A DNA stretch of 64,000 nt from an uncultured Muribaculaceae bacterium (GTDB lineage: Bacteria > Bacteroidota > Bacteroidia > Bacteroidales > Muribaculaceae), in NCBI GenBank assembly GCA_910579995.1, contig CAJTWH010000015.1, positions 1 through 64,000 on the forward strand, in the 5' to 3' direction. The notes beneath the pieces were generated by a model. That model was given only the letters and a program-made list of their open reading frames with translations, ran no database searches and was not told where the DNA came from. The translations under genes were made by a program, and so were the position numbers. Shown piece by piece: positions 8,548-16,470 of this stretch (the first letter of the stretch is position 1; each line of letters starts with the position of its first letter).

Positions 8548-8934
8548 ATGACAAGAACAAAATCGAAATATCCCAAGCTCACCGAGCGCGAGGCCGAAGT
8601 GATGGAGCAGCTGTGGGAGCGCGGCGAGCTCACAGTGCGCCAGCTTCTCGAAGCCTATCCCGACCCCAAACCTCACGTCAACACAGTGTCGACAACTGTG
8701 CGCATACTTGAAGACAAAGGCTATGTGAGCCACGACGCCGGCTCTGCCAAGCCATTCAAATACTATGCCGTGGCCGAGGCGAGCGACTTCGCCGGCCGCA
8801 GCCTCGCGCAGGTGATAAAGAGCTATTTCAACAACTCGTATACCTCGGCCGTTTCAGCCTTGGTTGAGGAAGAGAAAATCTCGGTAGAAGAGCTCAGGCA
8901 GATAATAGAGATGGTCGAACGTAAAAATCCGTAG
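8548..8934 (+). CDS. BlaI/MecI-family transcriptional repressor
   Basis: 128 residues, the usual family length. The N-terminal winged helix (LTEREAEVMEQLWERGELTV..., recognition region HVNTVSTTVRILEDKGYV) and C-terminal dimerisation helices (VSALVEEEKISVEELRQIIEMV) match the family. It is normally a dimer that represses its own operon and is cleaved when the partner M56 sensor is activated. The two palindromes on its own promoter fit autoregulation. blaR1-like gene follows after 2 bases. No beta-lactamase gene is adjacent, so the regulated targets are not evident. Confidence 0.9.
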   Translation: MTRTKSKYPKLTEREAEVMEQLWERGELTVRQLLEAYPDPKPHVNTVSTTVRILEDKGYVSHDAGSAKPFKYYAVAEASDFAGRSLAQVIKSYFNNSYTSAVSALVEEEKISVEELRQIIEMVERKNP

Positions 8935-8936
8935 TC

Positions 8937-10460
8937 ATGGGAGCATTCAGCGCATACGTATTCAGCGCCGGTATATATCTGCTGGCAGCGTATCTTATAT
9001 ATAAATGGTTGCTCTCGAGCGAGAATATGCCGGGGTTCAACCGCTTGGTGCTGATGAGCCTCTATGCCCTCGCTTTCCTACTCCCTGCGGCGCCGGAGTT
9101 TTCACTTGCGCCGGCACAGCCGTCGGCTGAAGCTGTCGGGGTCATCGACCTCGGGGCATTTGAGGTAGAGGTTGCCGAGTCGTCGACGCCTCTGTGGCTC
9201 GTGGCCGTGCTTTGGATATATATCGCCGGCATGGCGGTATGCGCGGCGGCGACATTGATTTCTCTTGTGCGCCTGCTGAGCATTATACGCCGGGGAAGAC
9301 GCACGAATGTAAACGGCTACACATTGATACTCTTACCTCAGACCAAACTTGCTCCTTTCAGCTGGATGAGGCATATCGTGATGAGCGAGGCCGACTATGA
9401 GGCGGCCGGCGAGATGATTATATGTCATGAAATGTCGCACCTGCGCCTTCAGCATTGGGCCGACTTGTTTGTAGCGCAGCTTGTCGCGATAATACTATGG
9501 TATAATCCGGCGTCGTGGCTCATGCGCACCGAGCTTCGCAATGTCCATGAATATCAGGCCGACAGCTCCGTGCTCAGCAGCGGCGCCGACGCCCGCCAAT
9601 ATCAACTTCTGCTAATAAAAAAGGCTGTAGGCCAGAGATTCCCGTCGCTCGCCAACAGCCTCAACCACAGTAAACTTAAAAACCGTATTACTATGATGTG
9701 TAATCAAACAAGTAGCCCGTCGCGCCGTCTGCGCGCACTGGCCATCGCGCCGGCATTGCTCATTGCCGCCGCCGCTGTCAACATTCCGGTAGTCGCCTCT
9801 GCATTAGGCACGGCGTCGACTGCTTCACTTAGCGCTGACAAAGTTAGCGAAAAATCCCAAACCGCGCAAGAGCCCGAGGTTATGCCTCAATATCCCGGTG
9901 GCGACGCCGAGCTCTACAAGTACATGGCCACCAACGTACGCTACCCTGCCGAGGCCATGGAATCGGGCACAGAGGGGCGTGTGGTAGTGTCGTTCACCGT
10001 GGCCAAGGACGGCAAGGTGACAGAGCCTATTGTAGTGAAATCTGTAAGCCCTGAGCTCGACGCCGAGGCCATCCGGGTTGTCAACACCATGCCGGCTTGG
10101 ACTCCGGCAACCGTGGCCGGCGAGCCTGTAGCATGCCAAATGACAATACCGGTGCAATTCAAGCTTGCCCCGAAGACTGAAGGAAGTACCAAAATCGTAA
10201 TTCTCAAAGAGAACGAGGATGGCAGCGCAATGGTTGTCAACGGTAAGAAAGTAGTGGATGATGTCATTGTAATAGGTTATGGCAAGGACAAACCCACAAA
10301 GAAATATGAAGTGACCGGCAAACCAACGGTATATGTCGACGGCAAGCTCTTTACCGAGGGCTTGGATAAAATAGACCCTAACACTATCGAGAGTATCACG
10401 GTGCGCAAAGACGCTCCCTATCAGCCCAACGGACGCATAGACATAACGCTTAAGAAATAA
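8937..10460 (+). CDS. BlaR1-like M56 metallopeptidase fused to a TonB C-terminal domain and plug-like tail
   Basis: 507 residues. N-terminal membrane domain with helices near residues 5-23, 35-50 and 85-112, and the zinc motif HEMSH in MIICHEMSHLRLQHW (about 162-176). A further membrane segment lies near 265-285. Then a TonB_C domain (YPGGDAELYKYMATNVRYPA ... FTVAKDGKVTEPIVV) and a last section with SusC-like VIVIGYGK and plug-like VDPNTIESI-type wording (KIDPNTIESITVRKDA). There is no penicillin-binding sensor domain, so the signal is unlikely to be a beta-lactam bound in the usual way. Probably transduces envelope signals to BlaI. Confidence 0.85.
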   Translation: MGAFSAYVFSAGIYLLAAYLIYKWLLSSENMPGFNRLVLMSLYALAFLLPAAPEFSLAPAQPSAEAVGVIDLGAFEVEVAESSTPLWLVAVLWIYIAGMAVCAAATLISLVRLLSIIRRGRRTNVNGYTLILLPQTKLAPFSWMRHIVMSEADYEAAGEMIICHEMSHLRLQHWADLFVAQLVAIILWYNPASWLMRTELRNVHEYQADSSVLSSGADARQYQLLLIKKAVGQRFPSLANSLNHSKLKNRITMMCNQTSSPSRRLRALAIAPALLIAAAAVNIPVVASALGTASTASLSADKVSEKSQTAQEPEVMPQYPGGDAELYKYMATNVRYPAEAMESGTEGRVVVSFTVAKDGKVTEPIVVKSVSPELDAEAIRVVNTMPAWTPATVAGEPVACQMTIPVQFKLAPKTEGSTKIVILKENEDGSAMVVNGKKVVDDVIVIGYGKDKPTKKYEVTGKPTVYVDGKLFTEGLDKIDPNTIESITVRKDAPYQPNGRIDITLKK

Positions 10461-10462
10461 AG

Positions 10463-10602
10463 GTTTGTGGTTGGTGGGTTGTGGGCAGCAAGTTACTTTC
10501 TGCAATCTATAAAAACTAAATCGCCGCCCACAACCACAAACCACCGCCTACCAACCACAAACAAAAACTAATCAGCTGCCCACCAACCACAAACCACCAA
10601 CC
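10463..10602 (+). repeat. R1 repeat, copy a
   Basis: Starts 2 bases after the blaR1-like stop. G/T-rich arm (GGTTTGTGGTTGGTGGGTT), core GTGGGCAGC...GCCGCCCAC (10481-10531) around an apex close to AGTTACTTTCTGCAATCTAT followed by AAAAACTAAAT, then a C/A-rich arm. A second 3' half (AAAAACTAATCAGCTGCCCA, from 10564) is duplicated downstream. Same apex occurs at 13131-13247 and 19622-19768. A terminator follows directly. Confidence 0.8.
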
Positions 10603-10640
10603 GATGGCACCGGCAAAAAACGCCGGTGTCATCTTTTTTT
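10603..10640 (+). terminator. Intrinsic terminator of the blaI-blaR1 unit
   Basis: GATGGCACCGGC (10603-10614) pairs with GCCGGTGTCATC (10622-10633), with one G-T pair, and is followed by a run of eight T. It lies after the R1 copy, so the R1 hairpin would be part of the mRNA 3' end. Confidence 0.85.
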
Positions 10641-10701
10641 TGTGAACTTTCGGCGGCTTGAAATTGTTGTAAATTCAGAATCTAAAAACACGCAACACAT
10701 T

Positions 10702-11325
10702 ATGAAAATTCAGACCGCCAGTTTCTTTTCACTCCTCGCCGTGCTTGGAGCAATCACCATTGTTTCATCATGCTCCAAGACCGACTACGTGGCCGGTCTG
10801 TGGCAGGGCAATCCTGAACGAATCATCGACATCCGCGACGCCTCCGACGCCTCATCGACAATGAGTATCGACTTCGCTCCCCGCAGCGGCAAAAACGGCA
10901 GCGGAGAAGTGCTGCTCAATACTGTAGTTGAGGTGCAGCAGGCAGTGACGGGCATGACCGACAACGCCGGTGTGCCATACCAAGCCAATGTGACGGCGAC
11001 AGCCTCGATTTCCGGTACATACGCTCCCGAAGACGGCGACGATGATGACTATATACTCTCGCTCGACGCCTCTACATTGAAAGTGAACGTAGACCCCGAC
11101 GGGGTAGTCTTCACCGACAATCTGCTCACTAATATGGAGCGCCCGGTGCTCGACTCGCTCACGGCTGCCACCGCCGACCAGTGGCGCGTGCTTATCACAG
11201 CCGCTGTGAGAGAACAGTTCTATAAATATACCCGTCTTGACGATGTGAAAGTACACAATGGCGACATCATGAGCGCCGAAGTGGCTCACCGGGATGTAAC
11301 TTTTCGCCGTGTAGCCCAAAACTGA
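10702..11325 (+). CDS. Putative lipoprotein of unknown function
   Basis: 207 residues from the ATG at 10702 (an upstream in-frame ATG at 10642 would put 20 odd residues before the signal peptide, so I reject it). Signal MKIQTASFFSLLAVLGAITI then lipobox VSSC. The mature part begins with CSKTDYVAGLWQGNPERI and is beta-rich, like the small DUF-type Bacteroidales lipoproteins that share a 'G.W.G.P' beginning; exact family not assigned. The last 26 codons are copied by the tandem duplication further on (12038-12118). Confidence 0.7.
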   Translation: MKIQTASFFSLLAVLGAITIVSSCSKTDYVAGLWQGNPERIIDIRDASDASSTMSIDFAPRSGKNGSGEVLLNTVVEVQQAVTGMTDNAGVPYQANVTATASISGTYAPEDGDDDDYILSLDASTLKVNVDPDGVVFTDNLLTNMERPVLDSLTAATADQWRVLITAAVREQFYKYTRLDDVKVHNGDIMSAEVAHRDVTFRRVAQN

Positions 11326-11379
11326 CGAACAAAATACGATTTCAATCGTTACACTAATACAAAACAAAACATAGCAACA

Positions 11380-11955
11380 ATGAAATACGAACAACCCCAG
11401 CTTCCCTATAGTCGCGAAGCCCTCGAACCGGCCATCAGCGCCACTACGATCGACTACCACTACGGTAAGCACGAGAAAGCATATATCGACAACCTCAACC
11501 GTCTTATCAAAGACACCGAGTATGAGGATATGAGCCTTGAAGAGATCATCGCTCACTCTGAGGGTGCCCTCTTCAACAATGCCTCGCAGGCTTGGAACCA
11601 TATCTTCTATTTCTTCACCTTCGCCCCCGACGGCAGCCGCGAACCTCACGGAGAGCTCCGCAAGGCCATCGACCGCGACTTCGGGTCGTTCGAAGATTTC
11701 AAGAAAGCGTTTGTCGACGCAGGCGTAGGCCTCTTCGGCTCCGGTTGGGTATGGCTTTCGCGCGATGAAGACGGCAAACTCTTCATCACACAGGGCCCCA
11801 ACGCCGGCAACCCCATCACCACGGGGCTGACTCCGCTTCTTACCTTCGATGTATGGGAGCATGCATACTATCTCGACTATCAGAACCGCCGTGCCGACGC
11901 TCTCACTAAACTGTGGGACATCGTCGACTGGGACGTAGTCGAAAGCAGATATTAA
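11380..11955 (+). CDS. sodB: Iron/manganese superoxide dismutase, copy 1
   Basis: 191 residues. Converts superoxide to hydrogen peroxide and oxygen in the cytoplasm. Metal ligands are in place: His27 (DYHYGKH), His74 (SQAWNH), Asp157 and His161 (DVWEHAYY). Length and motifs fit the Fe/cambialistic type known from anaerobic Bacteroidales. The ATG at 11380 is 54 bases after the lipoprotein stop. This copy is followed not by its native 3' hairpin but by a truncated one, then by the second unit. Protein identical to copy 2. Confidence 0.93.
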   Translation: MKYEQPQLPYSREALEPAISATTIDYHYGKHEKAYIDNLNRLIKDTEYEDMSLEEIIAHSEGALFNNASQAWNHIFYFFTFAPDGSREPHGELRKAIDRDFGSFEDFKKAFVDAGVGLFGSGWVWLSRDEDGKLFITQGPNAGNPITTGLTPLLTFDVWEHAYYLDYQNRRADALTKLWDIVDWDVVESRY

Positions 11956-12037
11956 ATGATTCAAGTTTGGCAAGCTTGAATAGGCAAATAAGGCTAAAAA
12001 GGCAATTGCCGATGGCAGGCAAGAGAATACCTTTCAA

Positions 12038-12118
12038 ATGAAAGTACACAATGGCGACATCATGAGCGCCGAAGTGGCTCACCGGGATGTAACTTTTCGC
12101 CGTGTAGCCCAAAACTGA
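12038..12118 (+). pseudogene. Duplicated 3' fragment of the lipoprotein gene
   Basis: This is the last 26 codons of the 10702-11325 gene carried along in the duplication. At the junction the original GTG (11245-11247) has become ATG (12038-12040) by chance, giving a 26-codon ORF (MKVHNGDIMSAEVAHRDVTF...). It lacks the signal peptide and almost all of the protein, so it is a remnant. Confidence 0.85.
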
Positions 12119-12172
12119 CGAACAAAATACGATTTCAATCGTTACACTAATACAAAACAAAACATAGCAACA

Positions 12173-12748
12173 ATGAAATACGAACAACCCCAGCTTCCCT
12201 ATAGTCGCGAAGCCCTCGAACCGGCCATCAGCGCCACTACGATCGACTACCACTACGGTAAGCACGAGAAAGCATATATCGACAACCTCAACCGTCTTAT
12301 CAAAGACACCGAGTATGAGGATATGAGCCTTGAAGAGATCATCGCTCACTCTGAGGGTGCCCTCTTCAACAATGCCTCGCAGGCTTGGAACCATATCTTC
12401 TATTTCTTCACCTTCGCCCCCGACGGCAGCCGCGAACCTCACGGAGAGCTCCGCAAGGCCATCGACCGCGACTTCGGGTCGTTCGAAGATTTCAAGAAAG
12501 CGTTTGTCGACGCAGGCGTAGGCCTCTTCGGCTCCGGTTGGGTATGGCTTTCGCGCGATGAAGACGGCAAACTCTTCATCACACAGGGCCCCAACGCCGG
12601 CAACCCCATCACCACGGGGCTGACTCCGCTTCTTACCTTCGATGTATGGGAGCATGCATACTATCTCGACTATCAGAACCGCCGTGCCGACGCTCTCACT
12701 AAACTGTGGGACATCGTCGACTGGGACGTAGTCGAAAGCAGATATTAA
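12173..12748 (+). CDS. sodB: Iron/manganese superoxide dismutase, copy 2
   Basis: 191 residues, identical to the protein at 11380-11955, with the same upstream 134 bases, so any promoter within the unit is also doubled. Ligands His27, His74, Asp157, His161 retained. This copy keeps the native downstream region including the complete R2 hairpin (12778-12893). Perfect identity indicates a very recent duplication, a gene dosage polymorphism in the culture, or an assembly join. Confidence 0.93.
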   Translation: MKYEQPQLPYSREALEPAISATTIDYHYGKHEKAYIDNLNRLIKDTEYEDMSLEEIIAHSEGALFNNASQAWNHIFYFFTFAPDGSREPHGELRKAIDRDFGSFEDFKKAFVDAGVGLFGSGWVWLSRDEDGKLFITQGPNAGNPITTGLTPLLTFDVWEHAYYLDYQNRRADALTKLWDIVDWDVVESRY

Positions 12749-12777
12749 ATGATTCAAGTTTGGCAAGCTTGAATAGG

Positions 12778-12893
12778 CAAATAAGGCTAAAAAGGCAATT
12801 GCCGATGGCAGGCAAGAGAATACCTTTCAAATATTACTCAATTAAAGACTATTATCTTGCCTTTTTACCTTTATTCTCTTTTTTGCCTGACTG
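12778..12893 (+). repeat. R2 repeat, copy a
   Basis: After a small TTCAAG...CTTGAA hairpin behind the sodB stop comes a purine-rich arm with AAGGC words, then GGCAGGCAAGAGAATACCTT, an apex, and TTATCTTGCC followed by a pyrimidine-rich arm (TTTTACCTTTATTCTCTTTT). AGGCAAGA pairs with TCTTGCCT across the apex. Matches R2b at 21243-21355. A truncated copy (5' half only) lies at about 11985-12038. The CTGAAGT...ACTTCAG hairpin follows at 12892-12917. Confidence 0.75.
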
Positions 12894-13093
12894 AAGTGTA
12901 GCTTGCGAAACTTCAGGACATAACTGACATGGCACATAACTAATAGCACTTTAAGAATAAGCATAATGTGATGAATGGAAAGGGAGGTACTCGTGAGAGC
13001 ACCTCTTTTTCTCGTTATATGTAGCCGGCCGGCGAACATTCATAGCCCCTCAGAGCCAGTTTGTCGGAAATTTCAGCTCATTCGCAGATGTGA
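12894..13093. other. Intergenic, no gene seen
   Basis: No ORF with plausible coding character. It contains a CTGAAGT/ACTTCAG hairpin at its left end and a direct/inverted AGAGGTGC-type motif (gaGGTaCTCGTGAGAGCaCCTC) near 12982-13007 that could fold as AGGTACTC.../GAGCACCT and may terminate transcription from sodB. Confidence 0.4.
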
Positions 13094-13125
13094 TTGTCGC
13101 ATTTTAAGCTTTTTGCGTAACTTTG
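13094..13125 (+). promoter_or_regulatory. Promoter of the LytS/LytT pair
   Basis: TTG at 13094-13096 and TAACTTTG at 13118-13125, 21 bases apart, match the Bacteroidota consensus. The start would be near 13132, exactly where the R1 hairpin begins, so the kinase mRNA probably starts with that hairpin. Confidence 0.7.
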
Positions 13126-13130
13126 CATTA

Positions 13131-13247
13131 GTTGGTGGGTGATGGGTGGTGGTTGCTGGGCTGTGGGCAGCGAGTTACTTACTGCAATCCATAAAAACTA
13201 ATCCGCTGCCCACCCACCACCAACCACAGCCCACCCACGACCAACCA
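13131..13247 (+). repeat. R1 repeat, copy b, in the kinase 5' UTR
   Basis: G/T-rich arm (GTTGGTGGGTGATGGGTGGT...), core GTGGGCAGCG (13163-13172), apex AGTTACTTACTGCAATCCAT then AAAAACTAATC, closing arm CGCTGCCCAC, then C/A-rich arm up to 13247. The apex is identical over 30 bases to copy c. Unlike the other copies it lies downstream of a promoter and 20 bases before a start codon. Confidence 0.8.
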
Positions 13248-13267
13248 TTTAATAAATAACATCAGCT

Positions 13268-14359
13268 ATGGCTATCGCCACCGACAGAAAATTAGAATCA
13301 CAGATCTACGCCGGCCTTTGGCTGACGGGCGTCATACTCGTTGTGCTTGACATCGTGCGGGCGCGCAGCTACACCGACCTCCCCGTATTCGACGTCGAGA
13401 CCGGGGTGAGGCTGCTGTTGGCCGTGATTCCGTTTGCGGCTTTGTTTGCCGTCAACAACTGTCTGCTAATCCCGCGGCTTCTCAAGCAGGGGCGCTACGA
13501 CACTTATTTCATAAAGGCCGCCCTGACGGTATTGGCCGTATGGGTTTGGCAGGCACTGCAATTCTACGGAATACAGCTCTTTACAGGCAACCCCGAACAT
13601 CCGGAGCCGCCGCAGGGCGTGCCGCAGCCGCTTATGCCGTTGCCTTTGTTTCTCGATGTGATATACGACATTCTTATTGTCGGAATCAATCTGGCGGTAT
13701 CTTTAATGTTCCAGCATTTCGACGACAGATTGGAGCAGGAACGATTGAAAAAAGAAAACGCAGAGAATCAACTCACCTACCTTAAAGCCCAAATCAACCC
13801 GCATTTCTACATGAACATGCTCAACAATATCCACGGCATGATAGAAATCGACACTTCGAAGGCTCAGGATATGCTCATAGATATGTCGGGGCTGATGAGA
13901 TATACGCTCTATGAAAGTTCGCGCAAGAAAATCGAGCTATCGGCGGAGGTAAAGTTTGTCCGCACCTATATCGACCTGATGAGACTGCGCTACCCTGAAA
14001 ACGCCGTGAGCATTTCTACACAGTTGCCCACGGCGAAAGACAGCGCAGGCATTTATATCGCGCCTTTGCTCTTTATTGTATTCATTGAAAATGCCTTCAA
14101 GCATGGCGTAAGCTACAATGCCGCCTCGTTTATAAGCATAAATATCACCCTCGACGGCAAGCACCTCTGCTTCAGTTGCCTAAACAGCAAGCATACATCC
14201 GGCACATCCGGCAAGCATGAGGGCATAGGCCTTGAAAATGTAAGACAGCGCATGGATATAATCTATGGCAACGGGTACAGGCTTGATATCAACGACAGTG
14301 AAAACATTTACTCCGTAAACCTAACTCTGCCCTATGAAACTGAAAACGCTTGTAATTGA
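13268..14359 (+). CDS. LytS/YehU-type sensor histidine kinase
   Basis: 363 residues. Four N-terminal membrane helices (about 12-30, 48-70, 82-107 and 126-150), a short coiled coil (RLEQERLKKENAENQLTYL), the His_kinase motif QINPHFYMNMLNNIHGMIEI with the phospho-accepting His, and an HATPase domain with the N-box FIENAFKHGV and G-box GIGLENVRQRM. The usual motif reads NPHFLFN; here the residues after PHF are YMN, a mild departure. Overlaps the response regulator by 26 bases. Confidence 0.9.
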   Translation: MAIATDRKLESQIYAGLWLTGVILVVLDIVRARSYTDLPVFDVETGVRLLLAVIPFAALFAVNNCLLIPRLLKQGRYDTYFIKAALTVLAVWVWQALQFYGIQLFTGNPEHPEPPQGVPQPLMPLPLFLDVIYDILIVGINLAVSLMFQHFDDRLEQERLKKENAENQLTYLKAQINPHFYMNMLNNIHGMIEIDTSKAQDMLIDMSGLMRYTLYESSRKKIELSAEVKFVRTYIDLMRLRYPENAVSISTQLPTAKDSAGIYIAPLLFIVFIENAFKHGVSYNAASFISINITLDGKHLCFSCLNSKHTSGTSGKHEGIGLENVRQRMDIIYGNGYRLDINDSENIYSVNLTLPYETENACN

Positions 14360-15080
14360 TGATGAGCCTATAGCTCTCGACAAACTATGTAAGTATGTCG
14401 ACAAAGTGCCCTTTCTCGAGCTTGCCGGCGCCTGCCACAGCGGTCTTGAGGCAATCGAGCTTCTGAGCCGGCAAAAAATCGATGTGGTTTTCACTGACAT
14501 CAACATGCCCGATATGAGCGGCATGGAGCTGATAGAATCGCTCACCGACACCCCCTTGGTGGTATTTATCACCGCCTACGCCGACTATGCCGTCGAGAGC
14601 TACCGGCTCTCGGCTGTGGATTATCTGCTTAAGCCTTACGGATTCGCCGATTTCCAAAGGGCGGCAAACAAAGTGCTCGACCAATACACTCTGCGCGCAG
14701 CAGAGCGACAGACGCCGGCTTCAACGGCGCCGACGGCCGAGAGCTCTATATTTGTGAAAGTCGACTATCGGTTCATAAGGATTGAGCTGTCTGATATCAG
14801 GTATATCAAGGGCTTCGGCGAATACCTCCAGATATATACCATAGCCGGCGACAGCCCTACACTGACATTGAGCTCGTTCAACGCCATTATGGAAAAGTTG
14901 CCGTCGAATTTCCTTCAGGTCCACCGCTCGTTTATCGTCAATATGAATTGCGTTCAGAGTGTCAACAAAGGCCGTATAATAATGGACTCAGACACCTACA
15001 TACCGGTTGGCGACCGCTACAAGGATGATTTCCAGAATTATCTTCTGTCGCGCAGTATCGGGGCAGGACAAAAGAGATAG
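14334..15080 (+). CDS. LytTR-family response regulator
   Basis: 248 residues. Receiver domain with acidic pocket (VIDDEP), phospho-acceptor Asp55 (VVFTDINMPDMSG), Thr80 and Lys100 (DYLLKPYG). C-terminal LytTR DNA-binding domain (about 150-245; IFVKVDYRFIRIELSDIRYI, LPSNFLQVHRSFIVN). It is phosphorylated by the kinase just upstream. A LytTR-like direct repeat stands directly behind its stop, in front of the TolC-MacAB promoter. Confidence 0.92.
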   Translation: MKLKTLVIDDEPIALDKLCKYVDKVPFLELAGACHSGLEAIELLSRQKIDVVFTDINMPDMSGMELIESLTDTPLVVFITAYADYAVESYRLSAVDYLLKPYGFADFQRAANKVLDQYTLRAAERQTPASTAPTAESSIFVKVDYRFIRIELSDIRYIKGFGEYLQIYTIAGDSPTLTLSSFNAIMEKLPSNFLQVHRSFIVNMNCVQSVNKGRIIMDSDTYIPVGDRYKDDFQNYLLSRSIGAGQKR

Positions 15081-15081
15081 T

Positions 15082-15151
15082 GCAGTTCGTAGGCCGCAAG
15101 AGGCTGTTTGTTGAACTTTTTTGTATGTCATACATATAATCCATTACTTTG
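15082..15151 (+). promoter_or_regulatory. LytTR-type direct repeat and promoter of the TolC-MacAB operon
   Basis: Two 9-base direct repeats, GCAGTTCGT (15082-15090) and GCTGTTTGT (15103-15111), are separated by 12 bases; starts are 21 bp apart (two helical turns). This matches the known LytTR site pattern built on GTT. Nine bases further lies TTTG (15120-15123), and 20 bases on TTACTTTG (15144-15151), a near-consensus -7. The position just upstream of -33 is that of an activator site. Confidence 0.65.
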
Positions 15152-15174
15152 CGGATGTATTAAAAGACATCCGT

Positions 15175-16470
15175 ATGAAAACCAGAATCACCACAACACT
15201 ATTTCTATTCACCCTCCTGAGCGCTGCAGCGGGCGATGGAGTGTGGAGCTATGCGGAATGTGTCGAATATGCCAGAAGCCATAATATCTCGCTTCAGAAG
15301 CTGAAGCTTGCCGAGCAGACATCGGAATACAATCTTGAGGAAGCCCGGGCTCAATGGCAGCCGACACTTGATTTCAACACAAGCCACAACTACGCCAACC
15401 TGCCCTTTGGCAAGGAAAATAAAAACACCTACAACGGTCAGGTAGGTTTCAATGCCGCTTGGACGGTGTGGAACGGCGGAGAGCGCGAGAAGACCATCGA
15501 ACGCGACAAACTCAACACCCAAATCAGCAAGCTCGACACCGAAGACGCCTTGCGCTCTTTAGACACCGACCTGCTGCAGGTGTATCTGAATATTCTTTAC
15601 TCACGTGAGGCCATCACCATCTATGAGGAGGCCGAACGCCTGAGCCATGCCACAGCCGACCGGATGAAACAACTGATGGAAGCCGGCAGAGCCTCTAAAG
15701 TCGATTATGCCCAGCTCAAGGCCCAGCATGAGCAGGACTATTACAACCTTGTTAATGCACGGGGCACATACGACTCACGGAGGATGGAGTTGAAAAAACT
15801 GCTTGAACTCGGCATTGACCATGACATCAAGCTTGCCGACTTGGAGATAAGTGCCGAGCAAGTGCTGCGCGCTCTTCCTCCTATTGATGAGAGCTACCGT
15901 CTTGCCGTCGCCACGGATATAAAAATTCGGGGACTTAAACTTGAAGAAGACGGCGCCGAAATCGACATCGACATAGCCAAAGCTTCCGGCAGGCCTAAGA
16001 TATCACTCAATGCTGGGGTCGGCACATCTTATTTCGCCCCGGGTGAGTCATTCGGCAAACAGCTCAAACAATCGATAAACGAAAACATAGGCCTGACACT
16101 CTCGATACCTATCTTTGACAACAAACGCACCAAAACGGCAGTGGCACGTGCGGAACTCCAGAAAATCAACGCCCGCCTCGACGCCGAGCAGCGGCAGACC
16201 GACCTCGCACAGTTGGTGGAGAACTGGTATATCGACACCCGGTCGGCTCAGAGCCGCTTCGAGGCTGCGGTAGTGCAACTTGAGTCTGCCGAGACAAGCA
16301 ATGAGCTCACCAACGAGAAATTCGAGCTCGGACTTGTAGACCCACTCGAACTGATGTCGGCGCACAACAACCTCACAGAAGCCCGTCAGGCACTGCTGCA
16401 GGCCAAATACATGGCTCTGCTCGGTCAGAAAATGATTGAATATTACAGAACTTCAAAAGTAACTCTATGA
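15175..16470 (+). CDS. TolC-family outer-membrane efflux protein
   Basis: 431 residues from ATG 15175; an upstream in-frame start at 15121 lies inside the promoter, so it is rejected. Signal MKTRITTTLFLFTLLSAAAG, then tandem TolC repeats (YAECVEYARSHNISLQKLKL; EKFELGLVDPLELMSAHNNL). Forms the outer-membrane channel for the MacA/MacB proteins encoded next; the stop overlaps the macA start by 4 bases. Confidence 0.9.
   Translation: MKTRITTTLFLFTLLSAAAGDGVWSYAECVEYARSHNISLQKLKLAEQTSEYNLEEARAQWQPTLDFNTSHNYANLPFGKENKNTYNGQVGFNAAWTVWNGGEREKTIERDKLNTQISKLDTEDALRSLDTDLLQVYLNILYSREAITIYEEAERLSHATADRMKQLMEAGRASKVDYAQLKAQHEQDYYNLVNARGTYDSRRMELKKLLELGIDHDIKLADLEISAEQVLRALPPIDESYRLAVATDIKIRGLKLEEDGAEIDIDIAKASGRPKISLNAGVGTSYFAPGESFGKQLKQSINENIGLTLSIPIFDNKRTKTAVARAELQKINARLDAEQRQTDLAQLVENWYIDTRSAQSRFEAAVVQLESAETSNELTNEKFELGLVDPLELMSAHNNLTEARQALLQAKYMALLGQKMIEYYRTSKVTL

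Larger units (their letters stand above)
11246..12832 (+). repeat. Perfect tandem duplication, 793-bp unit
   Basis: Segment 11246-12038 is repeated at 12039-12831 with no difference that I can see. The unit holds the last 26 codons of the lipoprotein gene, the whole superoxide dismutase gene and the 5' half of an R2 hairpin repeat. The junction (12038-12040) shows only 1 base of shared sequence (T), and no insertion sequence flanks it. The right breakpoint lies inside the apex of the R2 hairpin at about 12832. Confidence 0.95.

Noticed and set aside
10852..11973. Long antisense frame of 373 codons over the lipoprotein and sodB genes
   Set aside because: It is a shadow of the duplicated sodB coding strand, and the same frame recurs at 11906-12766 because the DNA is duplicated.
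11246..12832. Composite transposon around sodB
   Set aside because: No transposase, terminal inverted repeats or target duplication flank the repeat; it is a simple tandem copy.
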